In this document: piece after piece, positions 7,335-16,046 of the stretch
How positions within the stretch are numbered: position 1 is the stretch's first letter
How the letters are laid out: every line of letters begins with the position of its first letter
Notes under the pieces: model-generated
Databases searched by the model: none
Told to the model about the DNA's origin: nothing
What the model saw: the letters and a program-made list of their open reading frames with translations, nothing else
Made by a program: the position numbers and the translations under genes
Assembly: GCA_947474005.1 (NCBI GenBank)
Contig: CANJHI010000026.1
Coordinates: 1-40,860, forward strand
DNA length: 40,860 nucleotides
Origin: Alphaproteobacteria bacterium
Lineage (GTDB): Bacteria; Pseudomonadota; Alphaproteobacteria; Reyranellales; Reyranellaceae
Direction of reading: 5' to 3'

Positions 7335-7823
7335 ATGACTGGAATCAAACGCTGCTGGCGGCCGCAGGGCCGCTTCCTGCGCGAATTCGCGCGCACCGGC
7401 TCGGTCTCCGCCGCCTGCCGCGCTGCAGGCCTCGCGCGCCGCACCGTCTACAACTGGCGCGACGCCGATGCCGACTTCCGCCGCCGCTGGGCGGGCGCGC
7501 GCGAGCGCGGCGTCGGGCGCCTGCGCGACGAGATCATGGAGCGCGCGATGATCGGCGCCGAGGTCCCCGTGTGGCATGACGGCCGGATCGTCGATCATGT
7601 CACGGAGCCCGACTCCTGCGTCCTGTGGAAACTACTGCAGGCACTGCATGCAGAGACCTACGGGCCAAGGGCGGCGGAGCTGCGCGCCAAGCGCGAGCGC
7701 AATGCCGAACTCGCGCGCCGGCTGGACGAGGCCGAACCGCGCGTGGCGGCCTACGAGGCCAGACTCCAGGCCGAGCGCGACGCCGCGCTCAAGGGGCAGG
7801 AGAAATCCCATGACGCCGGGTAG
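7335..7823 (+). CDS. Phage-like helix-turn-helix protein, terminase small subunit-like
   Basis: A 162-residue basic protein. Residues 11-40 (GRFLREFARTGSVSAACRAA then RTVYNWRDADADFRRRW) form an HTH of the type found at the N-terminus of phage terminase small subunits and related transposase helpers. The middle part, EVPVWHDGRIVDHVTEPDSCVLWKLLQALHAETYG, matches the oligomerisation region of those phage proteins, where substrates are recognised before packaging. The C-terminal third is a charged coiled coil. No large terminase, portal or integrase follows, so this is an isolated remnant or a domesticated gene. ATG at 7335 has AGGA 8 nt upstream; a TTG at 7314 is an alternative. Confidence 0.6.
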   Translation: MTGIKRCWRPQGRFLREFARTGSVSAACRAAGLARRTVYNWRDADADFRRRWAGARERGVGRLRDEIMERAMIGAEVPVWHDGRIVDHVTEPDSCVLWKLLQALHAETYGPRAAELRAKRERNAELARRLDEAEPRVAAYEARLQAERDAALKGQEKSHDAG

Positions 7824-7915
7824 ACGGCGCCGGTGGCACAGCCGATCAGGGGGCGATTCGCCTGTCGGCTCAAGGACATGAGCCCGATCCGCGGCACAGG
7901 CAGCGGGACAACGCG

Positions 7916-7935
7916 TGGCACAACGAGCTGTGCCA
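7916..7935. other. Short hairpin between convergent genes
   Basis: TGGCACA and TGTGCCA form a 7-bp stem with a 6-nt loop, 12 bp beyond the stop of the ABC permease gene. A run of A follows on the plus strand, so it has no T-tail as a terminator in either direction. The rest of 7824-7947 shows nothing else I can support. Confidence 0.35.
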
Positions 7936-7947
7936 AAAACAGCCCTC

Positions 7948-8841
7948 TCAGCGTGCCGCCTTGCGCTGGAAAATCAGGTTGGCGATCAGGGTGAGGCCGA
8001 GCGTTACCGACATCAGGATGAAGGCAATGGCGCCGCCGAACGGCCAGTTGGCCTGCTGGGTGAACTGGTTATAGACCAGCGGCGCCATCATCTTGAACAG
8101 CGGCCCGCCCAGCAGGAAGGGCGTGGCGTAGGCGTTCATCGCCAGGATGAAGCAGAGGATGGTGCCGGCCAGGATGCCGGGCATGGCGAGCGGCCAGAGC
8201 ACGCGGCGGAACATGGTGAGGGGCGGGGCGCCCAGGCTGAAGGCGGCTTCCTCGACGGCACGGTCGATGCTCTCGATCACGCTCTGCAGCGTCAGCACCA
8301 TGAAGGGCAGGTTGACGGCGATGATGCCGATGATGACCGCCTTCTCGGTGTACATGATCTCGATCGGCTTCTCGATCAGGCCGAGGCCTTGCAGGCTCGC
8401 ATTGAAGAAGCCCTTGTTGCCGAAAATCACCATCCAGCCGGCCGAGCGCACGGCATTGCCGACGAACAGCGGCAGCACGGTGAGGATGATCAGCACGTTC
8501 TTGAAGCGGCTCTGCGTGCGCGCCATCACATAGGCGAGCGGAAAGCCCAGGACCAGGCAGGCCGCCGTCACCATGACGGCGATGCGCACCGTCGTGCCGA
8601 GGATGGCCGTGTAATAGGGGTCGGTGAAGAACTTGACGTAGTTCGCGATCGTGACGGCCTCAACCATCATCTTCTTGGTCGCGACGAAGTCGTTCAGGCT
8701 GTAGCGGAACAGATAGGCCAGCGGCGCCAGCAGGCAGATCGCGACGAAGATCGTCGCCGGCGCCAGTAGCGCCGTCGCGGTCAGGCCCTCGCCCCGTCGT
8801 TTCTCGACGACGGGGCCCGTTGCGACGGCGGTGGCGCTCAT
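7948..8841 (-). CDS. ABC transporter permease, spermidine/putrescine-type (PotB-like)
   Basis: A 297-residue inner-membrane permease with six predicted membrane helices. The cytoplasmic EAA loop reads EEAAFSLGAPPLTMFRRVLWPLAMPG, which contacts the ATPase. Together with the PotC-like permease at 10974 it forms the channel. Family members import polyamines, opines or other small organic ions. The ATG at 8841 follows the binding protein gene by 22 bp and is the last gene of the minus-strand cluster. A 12-bp tandem duplication (GCTAGGACTTGG twice) lies between the two genes. Confidence 0.9.
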   Translation of the reverse strand: MSATAVATGPVVEKRRGEGLTATALLAPATIFVAICLLAPLAYLFRYSLNDFVATKKMMVEAVTIANYVKFFTDPYYTAILGTTVRIAVMVTAACLVLGFPLAYVMARTQSRFKNVLIILTVLPLFVGNAVRSAGWMVIFGNKGFFNASLQGLGLIEKPIEIMYTEKAVIIGIIAVNLPFMVLTLQSVIESIDRAVEEAAFSLGAPPLTMFRRVLWPLAMPGILAGTILCFILAMNAYATPFLLGGPLFKMMAPLVYNQFTQQANWPFGGAIAFILMSVTLGLTLIANLIFQRKAAR

Positions 8842-8863
8842 GCGGCTTCGGCTAGGACTTGGG

Positions 8864-9898
8864 CTAGGACTTGAACGACTTGTTCCACCATTCCTGGAAG
8901 GCGGCATCGTTCTTGGCGATGTAGGCGTAGTCGAGATCGACCAGGCGCTTTTCTTCTTCCGGCGTGAAGCCGATGCGCTTCTGCACCTTCTCCGGCACCT
9001 TGGCGTCGGTGACGGTCGGGTTGTAGCCCATGTCGACGGCGAAGCCTTCCTGCGCCGAGGCCGCCATCATGGCGTCGAGATAGGCATAGGCGCCGGCCTT
9101 GTTGGGGGCGTTCTTCGGCATGACGAAGCCCGAGACGTACATCGGCACGCCTTCCTTGGGCGCCACGGTCTCGACATTGATGCCGGCGTCCTGCCACTGC
9201 ACGGCGCGCGCCTTCCACATGATGCCGCAGGCGATTTCCTCGGTCTTGAGTGCCTGGGCGAAGGCCTCGTTCGATGGATAGATACGCGCCCCCGCCTTCT
9301 TGCATTCGATCAGGCGCGCCTTGCCGGGCTCGACATTGCTCATCGAGCCGCCCGAGGCGAGGCCCGCCGCCATCATCGTGTACTGGTACTGGATGTCGAT
9401 GATACCGAGCTTGTTGCCATGCTTGGGATCAAGCGTGTCGGCGAAGCCGGTCGGCGCCGCCATCAGCTTGGGGTTATAGAGCACGACCTTGCCGGAATAG
9501 ATGTGGCCGATGCCGTAGGGATACTTCATCGCCGGGATCAGGTTCTTGGCATTGGGCATCTTGGAATAGTCGAGGGTCTCGACGACGCCCTGCTCGCTGA
9601 GCTCGAACATGTCGGTCGACGAGAAGCCCGACACGTCGGTGGTGCCGCGGCGCAGCGCCTTCTCGGCCACGATCTTGGTCTTGCGCGGCGGCGCATTGGC
9701 CTCGTCCTTGACCACGTCCCAGCCCTTGGGCGCGAGCAGCGGCGTTTCGATGTTCTTGGCCAGCAGGCGCGAATAGTCGCCGCCCCAGGTGCCGACGACG
9801 ATGCGCTTGTTGTCCTGCGCGCGGACGATGGAGGGCGCGCCCAGCGCAAGGGCGGCGCCGCCCAGGACGGCGCGGCGGTTGATCGTTGAGTTGGACAT
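8864..9898 (-). CDS. Extracellular solute-binding protein, spermidine/putrescine-type (PotD-like), Tat signal
   Basis: A 344-residue periplasmic receptor. The N-terminus NRRAVLGGAALALGAPSIVRAQ is a twin-arginine signal followed by an AxA-like cleavage site. The body (GTWGGDYSRLL, DVSGFSSTDMFEL, YPYGIGHIYSGKVVLYNP, SNEAFAQALKTEEIACGIMW) is a type-2 periplasmic binding fold of the PotD/PotF branch. It delivers its ligand to the two permeases. Acidic polyamine-binding residues of PotD are not clearly kept, so the ligand may be another amine or an amino-acid conjugate. Gap to the ATPase stop is 21 bp. Confidence 0.9.
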   Translation of the reverse strand: MSNSTINRRAVLGGAALALGAPSIVRAQDNKRIVVGTWGGDYSRLLAKNIETPLLAPKGWDVVKDEANAPPRKTKIVAEKALRRGTTDVSGFSSTDMFELSEQGVVETLDYSKMPNAKNLIPAMKYPYGIGHIYSGKVVLYNPKLMAAPTGFADTLDPKHGNKLGIIDIQYQYTMMAAGLASGGSMSNVEPGKARLIECKKAGARIYPSNEAFAQALKTEEIACGIMWKARAVQWQDAGINVETVAPKEGVPMYVSGFVMPKNAPNKAGAYAYLDAMMAASAQEGFAVDMGYNPTVTDAKVPEKVQKRIGFTPEEEKRLVDLDYAYIAKNDAAFQEWWNKSFKS

Positions 9899-9919
9899 GA
9901 AGCTCTCCTGTTTGGTTTC

Positions 9920-10972
<1,053 letters not shown>

Positions 10973-10973
10973 C

Positions 10974-11798
10974 TCAGACCACCCGCGAGAGCTTGACGTA
11001 GCGGTCGGTGACCAGCATGGCGATGGCGATCAGCAGGATCTGGATCACCGAGACCGCGGCGATGGTGGGATCGATCTTCCACTCCAGGTACTGGAGGATG
11101 ACGATGGGCAGGGTCGTGCGGCCGGCGCCGACCAGGAACAGGCTCATCTCGAGATTGCCGAAGGAGGTGACGAAGCCGAACAGCGCGCCGGCCACGATGC
11201 CGGGCCGGATCGACGGCAGGGTGATGCGCCAGAAAGTAACCCAGGCGTTGGCGCCGAGGTTTTGCGCCGCTTCCTCGATGGCACGGTCGACGCCGACGAG
11301 GCTCGCCGTCACCAGCCGCACCACCCAGGGAATGACGATGACGATATGGCCGGCGACCAGCGCGTAGAAGGTCCCCAGGACGTCGACATCGAGCGCATTC
11401 TCGGCCTCGACATGGAACACGTACATCGCCGTGCCCAGCACGACGCCCGGCACCACCACCGGCAACAGCAGCAGGTTGGCCAGCGGCCCGCGACCCTTGA
11501 AGTTGTAGCGCACGAGACAGAGCGCAGCCGGCACGCCCAGCGCCAGCCCGATCGCCGTCGCCAGCACGCCGACGCGGAAGGAAAGCGAGAACCCGTCGAC
11601 GAATTTCCGCTGATCGAGGATGGCTGCGAACCATTTCAGGCTGTAGCCCTCGGGCGGAAAGGATGGGATTTCCTGACGGAAGAAAGCGAGCCACACCACG
11701 AAGATCAGCGGCAGCAAGATATAGGCCAGCGCCAGGCCAGCCGCGCCGTTCAGGGCCCAGCGTCCGGCGCGGCGGCGGATGACGGTGAGGCTCGTCAT
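10974..11798 (-). CDS. ABC transporter permease, spermidine/putrescine-type (PotC-like)
   Basis: A 274-residue inner-membrane permease with six membrane helices. The EAA loop is EEAAQNLGANAWVTFWRITLPSIRPG. It is the second channel subunit of the importer. The start codon is only 1 bp from the end of the 23-bp-arm hairpin at 11800-11857, so any ribosome-binding sequence must lie inside that hairpin arm (GGGAAG is the closest match). Confidence 0.92.
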   Translation of the reverse strand: MTSLTVIRRRAGRWALNGAAGLALAYILLPLIFVVWLAFFRQEIPSFPPEGYSLKWFAAILDQRKFVDGFSLSFRVGVLATAIGLALGVPAALCLVRYNFKGRGPLANLLLLPVVVPGVVLGTAMYVFHVEAENALDVDVLGTFYALVAGHIVIVIPWVVRLVTASLVGVDRAIEEAAQNLGANAWVTFWRITLPSIRPGIVAGALFGFVTSFGNLEMSLFLVGAGRTTLPIVILQYLEWKIDPTIAAVSVIQILLIAIAMLVTDRYVKLSRVV

Positions 11799-11799
11799 C

Positions 11800-11857
11800 G
11801 GACCGCGGGCTTCCCGGCCCGCCTCATGAGAGGAGCGGGCCTTGAGGCCCGCGGTCC
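11800..11857. repeat. Imperfect 23-bp inverted repeat directly before a permease start
   Basis: Arms 11800-11822 and 11835-11857 pair at 20 of 23 positions around a 12-nt loop. The outer part GGACCGCGGGC/GCCCGCGGTCC is perfect. It sits between the amidohydrolase stop (11872) and the permease start (11798) in the same transcript direction. It may be an RNA-stabilising or attenuating hairpin, or a copy of a dispersed palindromic repeat. Confidence 0.6.
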
Positions 11858-11871
11858 AATGAGGCGTGCCA

Positions 11872-13101
11872 TCACAGCGTGTTCTTGTGGAAGTGGCCGC
11901 CCTTCACGATGGCCGACAGATGCGGGCCGCCGTCCTTGAACAGGGCGAGGTTCTTCAGCGGATCGCCGTCGACGACCAGGAGATCGGCAAAAGCGCCGGG
12001 TTCGATCACACCCAGCTTGCCTTCCTGGCGCACGACCTCGGCGCCGATCAGGGTCGCCGAGCGGATGACGTCGATGGCGGGCATCACCTCGCCACGGATC
12101 TGGAACTCGCCGGTCTGCTCGTCCTCGAGCGCACCCAGGAGATCGGAGCCGTAGGCCATCTTCACGCCGGCCTTGCGGCAATGCTCGAGCTCGGCGAAGC
12201 CATATTTCAGCACCTCGTCGTTCTTCTCCAGCATCTCGGGCGGCATGCCGAGTTCCTTGGCGCGCCGCTTCATGGCGTCATAGGTGACGAGATTGGGGAT
12301 CATGTAGACACCCTTCTTGGCCATCAGCCTGGCCGTGGGCGCATCCACCAGATTGCCGTGCTCGATGGTGCGCACGCCGCAATTGACGGCGCGGGTGATC
12401 GCCTCGGGCGTATAGGCATGGGTCAGCACGTAGCGGCCGAAGGCGTGGGCCTCCTCGACCGCGGCGGTGATCTCCTCGACGGTGAACTGCAGAGATTCCA
12501 GCGGATCGTAGGGCGAGGCGACGCCGCCCGAGACCATCAGCTTCACCTGGTCGGCGCCCTGGCGCATCTGCTCGCGGGCAGCCTTGCGTACTTCGTCCGG
12601 GCCGTCGGCGATGCAGCGGATGAACACCATGCCGTTGCAGCAGAGGCAGGGCGGTCCGATGTCGGTGCGGCGGTTGCGGTCGTTGTGACCGCCCGTGGGC
12701 CCGATCGAGCGGCAGGAGATGAACATGCGCGGTCCCGGGATCAGGCCCGATTCGACGGCGGTCTTGGTGCCCCAGTCGGCGCCGCCGGCATCGCGCACGG
12801 TGGTGAAGCCGCGGTCCAGCATGCGCTTCAGGCGGCCCGCGGAGCGAGCCATCATCAGCGTGAGCGGCACCGCCTCCATGCGGTTGATGTAGACCTCGCT
12901 GTGATGCGTATGGACGTGGCAGTCGATCAGGCCCGGCATCAGGGTGCGCTTGCCGCAATTCACGACCTGGGCCTTGGCCGCCTTGATCGGCTTGGCCGAG
13001 ACTTCCTTGATGCGGTCGCCCTCGACCAGCACTTCGTAGCCACCGCGCGCCTCTTTCCAGCGCGGATCGAGCAGATTGAGATTCTTGAACAGGAAGGACA
13101 T
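11872..13101 (-). CDS. Metal-dependent amidohydrolase (prolidase/imidazolonepropionase-like), paralog 1
   Basis: A 409-residue TIM-barrel hydrolase. Metal ligands are visible: DCHVHTHH at the first strand, VKLMVSGGV (the lysine usually carboxylated), THAYTPEAI, IEHGN and YGSDLLG (the aspartate). The overall wording is that of the Xaa-Pro/Xaa-Arg dipeptidase subgroup within the amidohydrolase superfamily. It is a close paralog of the next gene (13174-14421); residues PGLIDCHVH, GADQVK, GGVASPYDPL, AYTPEAITRAV and RTIEHGNL are shared. An unusual cysteine cluster, PPCLCCNGMV, is kept in both. It lies upstream of the ABC importer, so it may hydrolyse what is imported. AGGAG lies 12 nt before the ATG. 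Confidence 0.88.
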   Translation of the reverse strand: MSFLFKNLNLLDPRWKEARGGYEVLVEGDRIKEVSAKPIKAAKAQVVNCGKRTLMPGLIDCHVHTHHSEVYINRMEAVPLTLMMARSAGRLKRMLDRGFTTVRDAGGADWGTKTAVESGLIPGPRMFISCRSIGPTGGHNDRNRRTDIGPPCLCCNGMVFIRCIADGPDEVRKAAREQMRQGADQVKLMVSGGVASPYDPLESLQFTVEEITAAVEEAHAFGRYVLTHAYTPEAITRAVNCGVRTIEHGNLVDAPTARLMAKKGVYMIPNLVTYDAMKRRAKELGMPPEMLEKNDEVLKYGFAELEHCRKAGVKMAYGSDLLGALEDEQTGEFQIRGEVMPAIDVIRSATLIGAEVVRQEGKLGVIEPGAFADLLVVDGDPLKNLALFKDGGPHLSAIVKGGHFHKNTL

Positions 13102-13118
13102 TGGCAGCCTACACTCCT

Positions 13119-13190
13119 TGTCATCCCGAGGCCGAAGGCCGAGGGATCTTTACTGGTCCCGAAGGATCCCTCGCTACGCTCGGGATGACA
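13119..13190. repeat. Dispersed palindromic intergenic repeat, copy 2
   Basis: A 72-bp element beginning TGTCATCCCGAGGCCG and ending GCTCGGGATGACA, with inner GAGGGATC and GGATCCCTCG. It is the same family as 2779-2874. It lies between the two amidohydrolase paralogs. Its right end encodes the last five residues and stop codon of the upstream amidohydrolase (13174). Confidence 0.75.
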
Positions 13191-14421
13191 GTCGGTTCTT
13201 ATGAAACTTGCCGGCCTTCATGATCACCGGCAGATGGGCGCCCTGGTCGAGGAAGAGTTCGAGCTTCTTCAGCGGATTACCGTCGACCACGATCAGGTCG
13301 GCGAAGGCGCCCGGCTCGACGATGCCGAGCTTGCCCTCCTGGCGCAGGATCTCGGCGCCGACGATGGTGGCCTGCCGGATGATCTCCAGCGGCTTCAGAA
13401 CCTCGGCGCGGAACATGAATTCCCGGCTCTGTTCGACCTGGAGCGGCCCCAGGAGATCGCTGCCGTAGCCCACTTTCACGCCGGCCTTCTTGCAAATTTC
13501 GAGCGAGCGCAGGGCGCCGCCGAGCACGATGTCGTTTTTTTCCAGCATGTCGGCGGTCATGCCGAAGCTCGCCGCCTTCTCCTTCATCACGAAGTAGGTG
13601 ACGAGGTTGGCGATCATGTAGCCGCCCTTCGACGCCAGCAACCTGGCCGACTTGGCGTCGATCAGGTTGCCGTGCTCGATCGTACGGACGCCGTTGGTGA
13701 CGGCGCGGGTGATGGCCTCGGGCGTATAGGCATGGGCCAGCACGTAGCGGCCGAAGTTCTTGGCCTCGTCGGTCGCGGCGGCGATCTCGGCCTCGGAAAA
13801 TTGCAGGGAATCCAGCGGATCGTAGGGCGAGGCGACGCCGCCGGAGCACATGATCTTCACCTGGTCGGCGCCCTGGCGCATCTGCTCGCGCACTGCCTTG
13901 CGCACCCCGTCGGCGCCGTCGGCAATGGCCATGCTGTAGACCATGGCGTTGCAGCAGCCGCAGGAGGGCATGCCCTGGTCGGTGCGGCGGCGGGAATCCG
14001 AGTGGCCGCCGGTCGGGCCGATGGCGCGGCCGGAAATGAACAGGCGCGGCCCGGGGATCAGGCCCGACTCGACGGCGGTCTTGATCCCCCAATCGGCGCC
14101 GCCGGTATCCCGTACAGTCGTGAAGCCGCGGTTGATCATGCCTTTCATGAGGTCGGCGGCGCGGGCAGTGAGCAGTGTCAACGGCACCGATTCGAGGTTG
14201 CGGATGTTCACCTCGCTCAGGAAGACATGGACGTGGCAGTCGATCAGGCCGGGCATCAGCGTGCGTTTGCCGCAGTCCACGACCTGGGCGCCGCTGGACT
14301 TGATCGGCTTGGCCGACACTTCTTTTATGTGTTGGTCCTCGACCAAAACCTCGTAGCCGCTGCGCGCTTCGGTCCAGCGCGGGTCCAACAGATTGAGATT
14401 CCTGAACAAATACTGCGACAT
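13174..14421 (-). CDS. Metal-dependent amidohydrolase, paralog 2
   Basis: A 415-residue enzyme very similar to paralog 1 along its full length, with the same metal ligands: DCHVHVF, VKIMCSGGV, AHAYTPEAI, IEHGN and YGSDLLG. It also has a cysteine cluster, MPSCGCCNAMV. It is the first gene of the minus-strand run. The C-terminus reads KNRLSSRA where paralog 1 ends KNTL: the last five residues LSSRA and the TAG stop lie inside the dispersed repeat, so the normal stop was probably lost or replaced when the repeat arrived. Tandem duplication followed by divergence is the simplest origin. Substrates of the two may differ. Confidence 0.88.
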   Translation of the reverse strand: MSQYLFRNLNLLDPRWTEARSGYEVLVEDQHIKEVSAKPIKSSGAQVVDCGKRTLMPGLIDCHVHVFLSEVNIRNLESVPLTLLTARAADLMKGMINRGFTTVRDTGGADWGIKTAVESGLIPGPRLFISGRAIGPTGGHSDSRRRTDQGMPSCGCCNAMVYSMAIADGADGVRKAVREQMRQGADQVKIMCSGGVASPYDPLDSLQFSEAEIAAATDEAKNFGRYVLAHAYTPEAITRAVTNGVRTIEHGNLIDAKSARLLASKGGYMIANLVTYFVMKEKAASFGMTADMLEKNDIVLGGALRSLEICKKAGVKVGYGSDLLGPLQVEQSREFMFRAEVLKPLEIIRQATIVGAEILRQEGKLGIVEPGAFADLIVVDGNPLKKLELFLDQGAHLPVIMKAGKFHKNRLSSRA

Positions 14422-14488
14422 CGAGGCCCCTTCGAATCCGGCGCGTAGCCTACGCCGGCCGCTGCTTTGGCGCTACAGTCGGCACACC

Positions 14489-15037
14489 ATGCGCCGCATC
14501 GTCGTCTTCGGAACCACAGGATCGGGCAAGAGTTGGCTGGCCGAACGGCTCGCCAGCGAGAAAGGCCTGCGCTTGGTCGAGCTCGATGCGCTGTTCTGGG
14601 GACCGGACTGGCAGCCGGCCCCGCTCGAGCTCTTCCGCCACCGCGTCGAGTGCGAGACGCGCGACGGCGACTGGATCGCGGTCGGCATCTACGGTCAGGT
14701 GCGCGACATCGTCTGGCAACGCGCCGACACGCTGGTCTGGCTCGACCTGCCGTTACCGCTCGTGATGTGGCGCCTGCTCTGGCGCACGTTGCGCCGAATC
14801 GTGACGCGGGAAGATCTGTGGGGTACCGGCAATCGCGAGTCGCTGCGGCGGACCCTGCTCAGCCGCGATTCCATCCTGCTGTGGGCGCTCAGGACCCACG
14901 GTCGCAACCGCCGCCGCTTCGGTGAGGAGTGCGCCAATTTTGCCGCCGGCAGAACGGTGATCCGCCTCAGGAGCTCACGCGACGTCGAGCGTTTCGTCGC
15001 CGGCCACGCCGGCCTCGCGCAGCCATTGGCCGCCTGA
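14489..15037 (+). CDS. P-loop NTPase, adenylate kinase/FlaR-like
   Basis: A 182-residue cytoplasmic protein starting MRRIVVFGTTGSGKSW, with a Walker A GTTGSGKS at 8-15. Following segments (LVELDALFWGPDWQP, DTLVWLDLPLPLVMWRL, RRTLRRI) match the adenylate-kinase-like P-loop proteins sometimes called DNA topology modulation protein FlaR; the biochemical role of that family is not established. The lid is short, so it is likely a small-molecule kinase. It ends 3 bp before the proline racemase-family gene, so they are one transcript. Confidence 0.8.
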   Translation: MRRIVVFGTTGSGKSWLAERLASEKGLRLVELDALFWGPDWQPAPLELFRHRVECETRDGDWIAVGIYGQVRDIVWQRADTLVWLDLPLPLVMWRLLWRTLRRIVTREDLWGTGNRESLRRTLLSRDSILLWALRTHGRNRRRFGEECANFAAGRTVIRLRSSRDVERFVAGHAGLAQPLAA

Positions 15038-15040
15038 AGC

Positions 15041-16042
15041 ATGTCGGTCCATAGCTTCTCGTGCCTCGACGGCCACACCTGCGGCAATCCGGTGCGGTTG
15101 GTGACGGGCGGTGTACCGCTGCTCGACGGCGCGACAATGAGCGAACGCCGGCTCGACTTCCTCGCGCGCCACGATTGGATCCGCAAGGCGCTGATGTTCG
15201 AGCCGCGCGGCCACGATGTCATGTCCGGTTCGATGCTCTATCCGCCGACGCGGGCCGATTGCGACGTCGGCATTCTCTTCATCGAGGTGAGTGGCTGCCT
15301 GCCGATGTGCGGCCACGGCACCATCGGCACCGTGACCATGGCGGTCGAGAACGGGCTGGTCTCGCCTGCGACGCCCGGCGTGCTCAATCTCGACACGCCG
15401 GCCGGCCACGTGGTGGCGCGTTACGAGCAGAACGGTCGCTTCGTCGAAAGCGTGCGGATCACCAATGTCGCCTCGTATCTGGCGATGACCGACGTCACGG
15501 TCGAGGTGCCGGGCCTCGGTGAACTCACGTTCGATATTTCCTACGGCGGAAATTTCTATGCCATCCTCGAGCCGCAGAAGAACTTCGCCGGCCTCGAAGC
15601 GATGACGGCGGGCGACGTGCTGCGCTATTCGCCGGTCGTGCGGAAGCTTCTCAACGAAAAGATCCAGCCCGTGCATCCCGAGAACCCGACCATCAAGGGC
15701 ATCGGCCACGTGATGTGGACGGGCAAGCCGCGCGACCCCCGGGCGCAGGGACGCAACGCGGTGTTCTACGGCGACAAGGCGATCGACCGCTCCCCCTGCG
15801 GCACCGGGACCTCGGCGCGCATGGCCCAGCTCGCGGGGCGGGGCCGGCTCAAAGTCGGTGACGAGTTCGTGCATGAAAGTATCATCGGTTCACTGTTCGA
15901 CGGCCGGGTCGAGGCGACGGCCCACGTCGGCAATCACGAAGCCATCGTGCCCTCGATCTCAGGTTGGGCCCGTCAGCACGGCATCAACACGATCTTCGTC
16001 GACTCGCGCGATCCCTTCGCGCAAGGCTTTCAGGTCGCCTAG
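15041..16042 (+). CDS. 4-hydroxyproline 2-epimerase / proline racemase
   Basis: A 333-residue enzyme of the proline racemase family, which inverts the alpha carbon of proline or trans-4-hydroxyproline. Both catalytic cysteines are present: C90 in MCGHGTIG and C253 in DRSPCGTGTSAR. This excludes the related trans-3-hydroxyproline dehydratase, where the first cysteine is threonine. The 333-residue length and CGNPVRLV N-terminus favour 4-hydroxyproline epimerase over proline racemase, but the two are hard to tell apart. The D-hydroxyproline product normally enters a catabolic path through an oxidase, deaminase and dehydrogenase; none of those is next door. It is convergent with the CoA-transferase gene, 4 bp apart. 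Confidence 0.88.
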   Translation: MSVHSFSCLDGHTCGNPVRLVTGGVPLLDGATMSERRLDFLARHDWIRKALMFEPRGHDVMSGSMLYPPTRADCDVGILFIEVSGCLPMCGHGTIGTVTMAVENGLVSPATPGVLNLDTPAGHVVARYEQNGRFVESVRITNVASYLAMTDVTVEVPGLGELTFDISYGGNFYAILEPQKNFAGLEAMTAGDVLRYSPVVRKLLNEKIQPVHPENPTIKGIGHVMWTGKPRDPRAQGRNAVFYGDKAIDRSPCGTGTSARMAQLAGRGRLKVGDEFVHESIIGSLFDGRVEATAHVGNHEAIVPSISGWARQHGINTIFVDSRDPFAQGFQVA

Positions 16043-16046
16043 GCAA

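Noticed and set aside
15041..16042. Call as trans-3-hydroxy-L-proline dehydratase
   Set aside because: Both catalytic cysteines (C90, C253) are present; the dehydratase has threonine at the first position.
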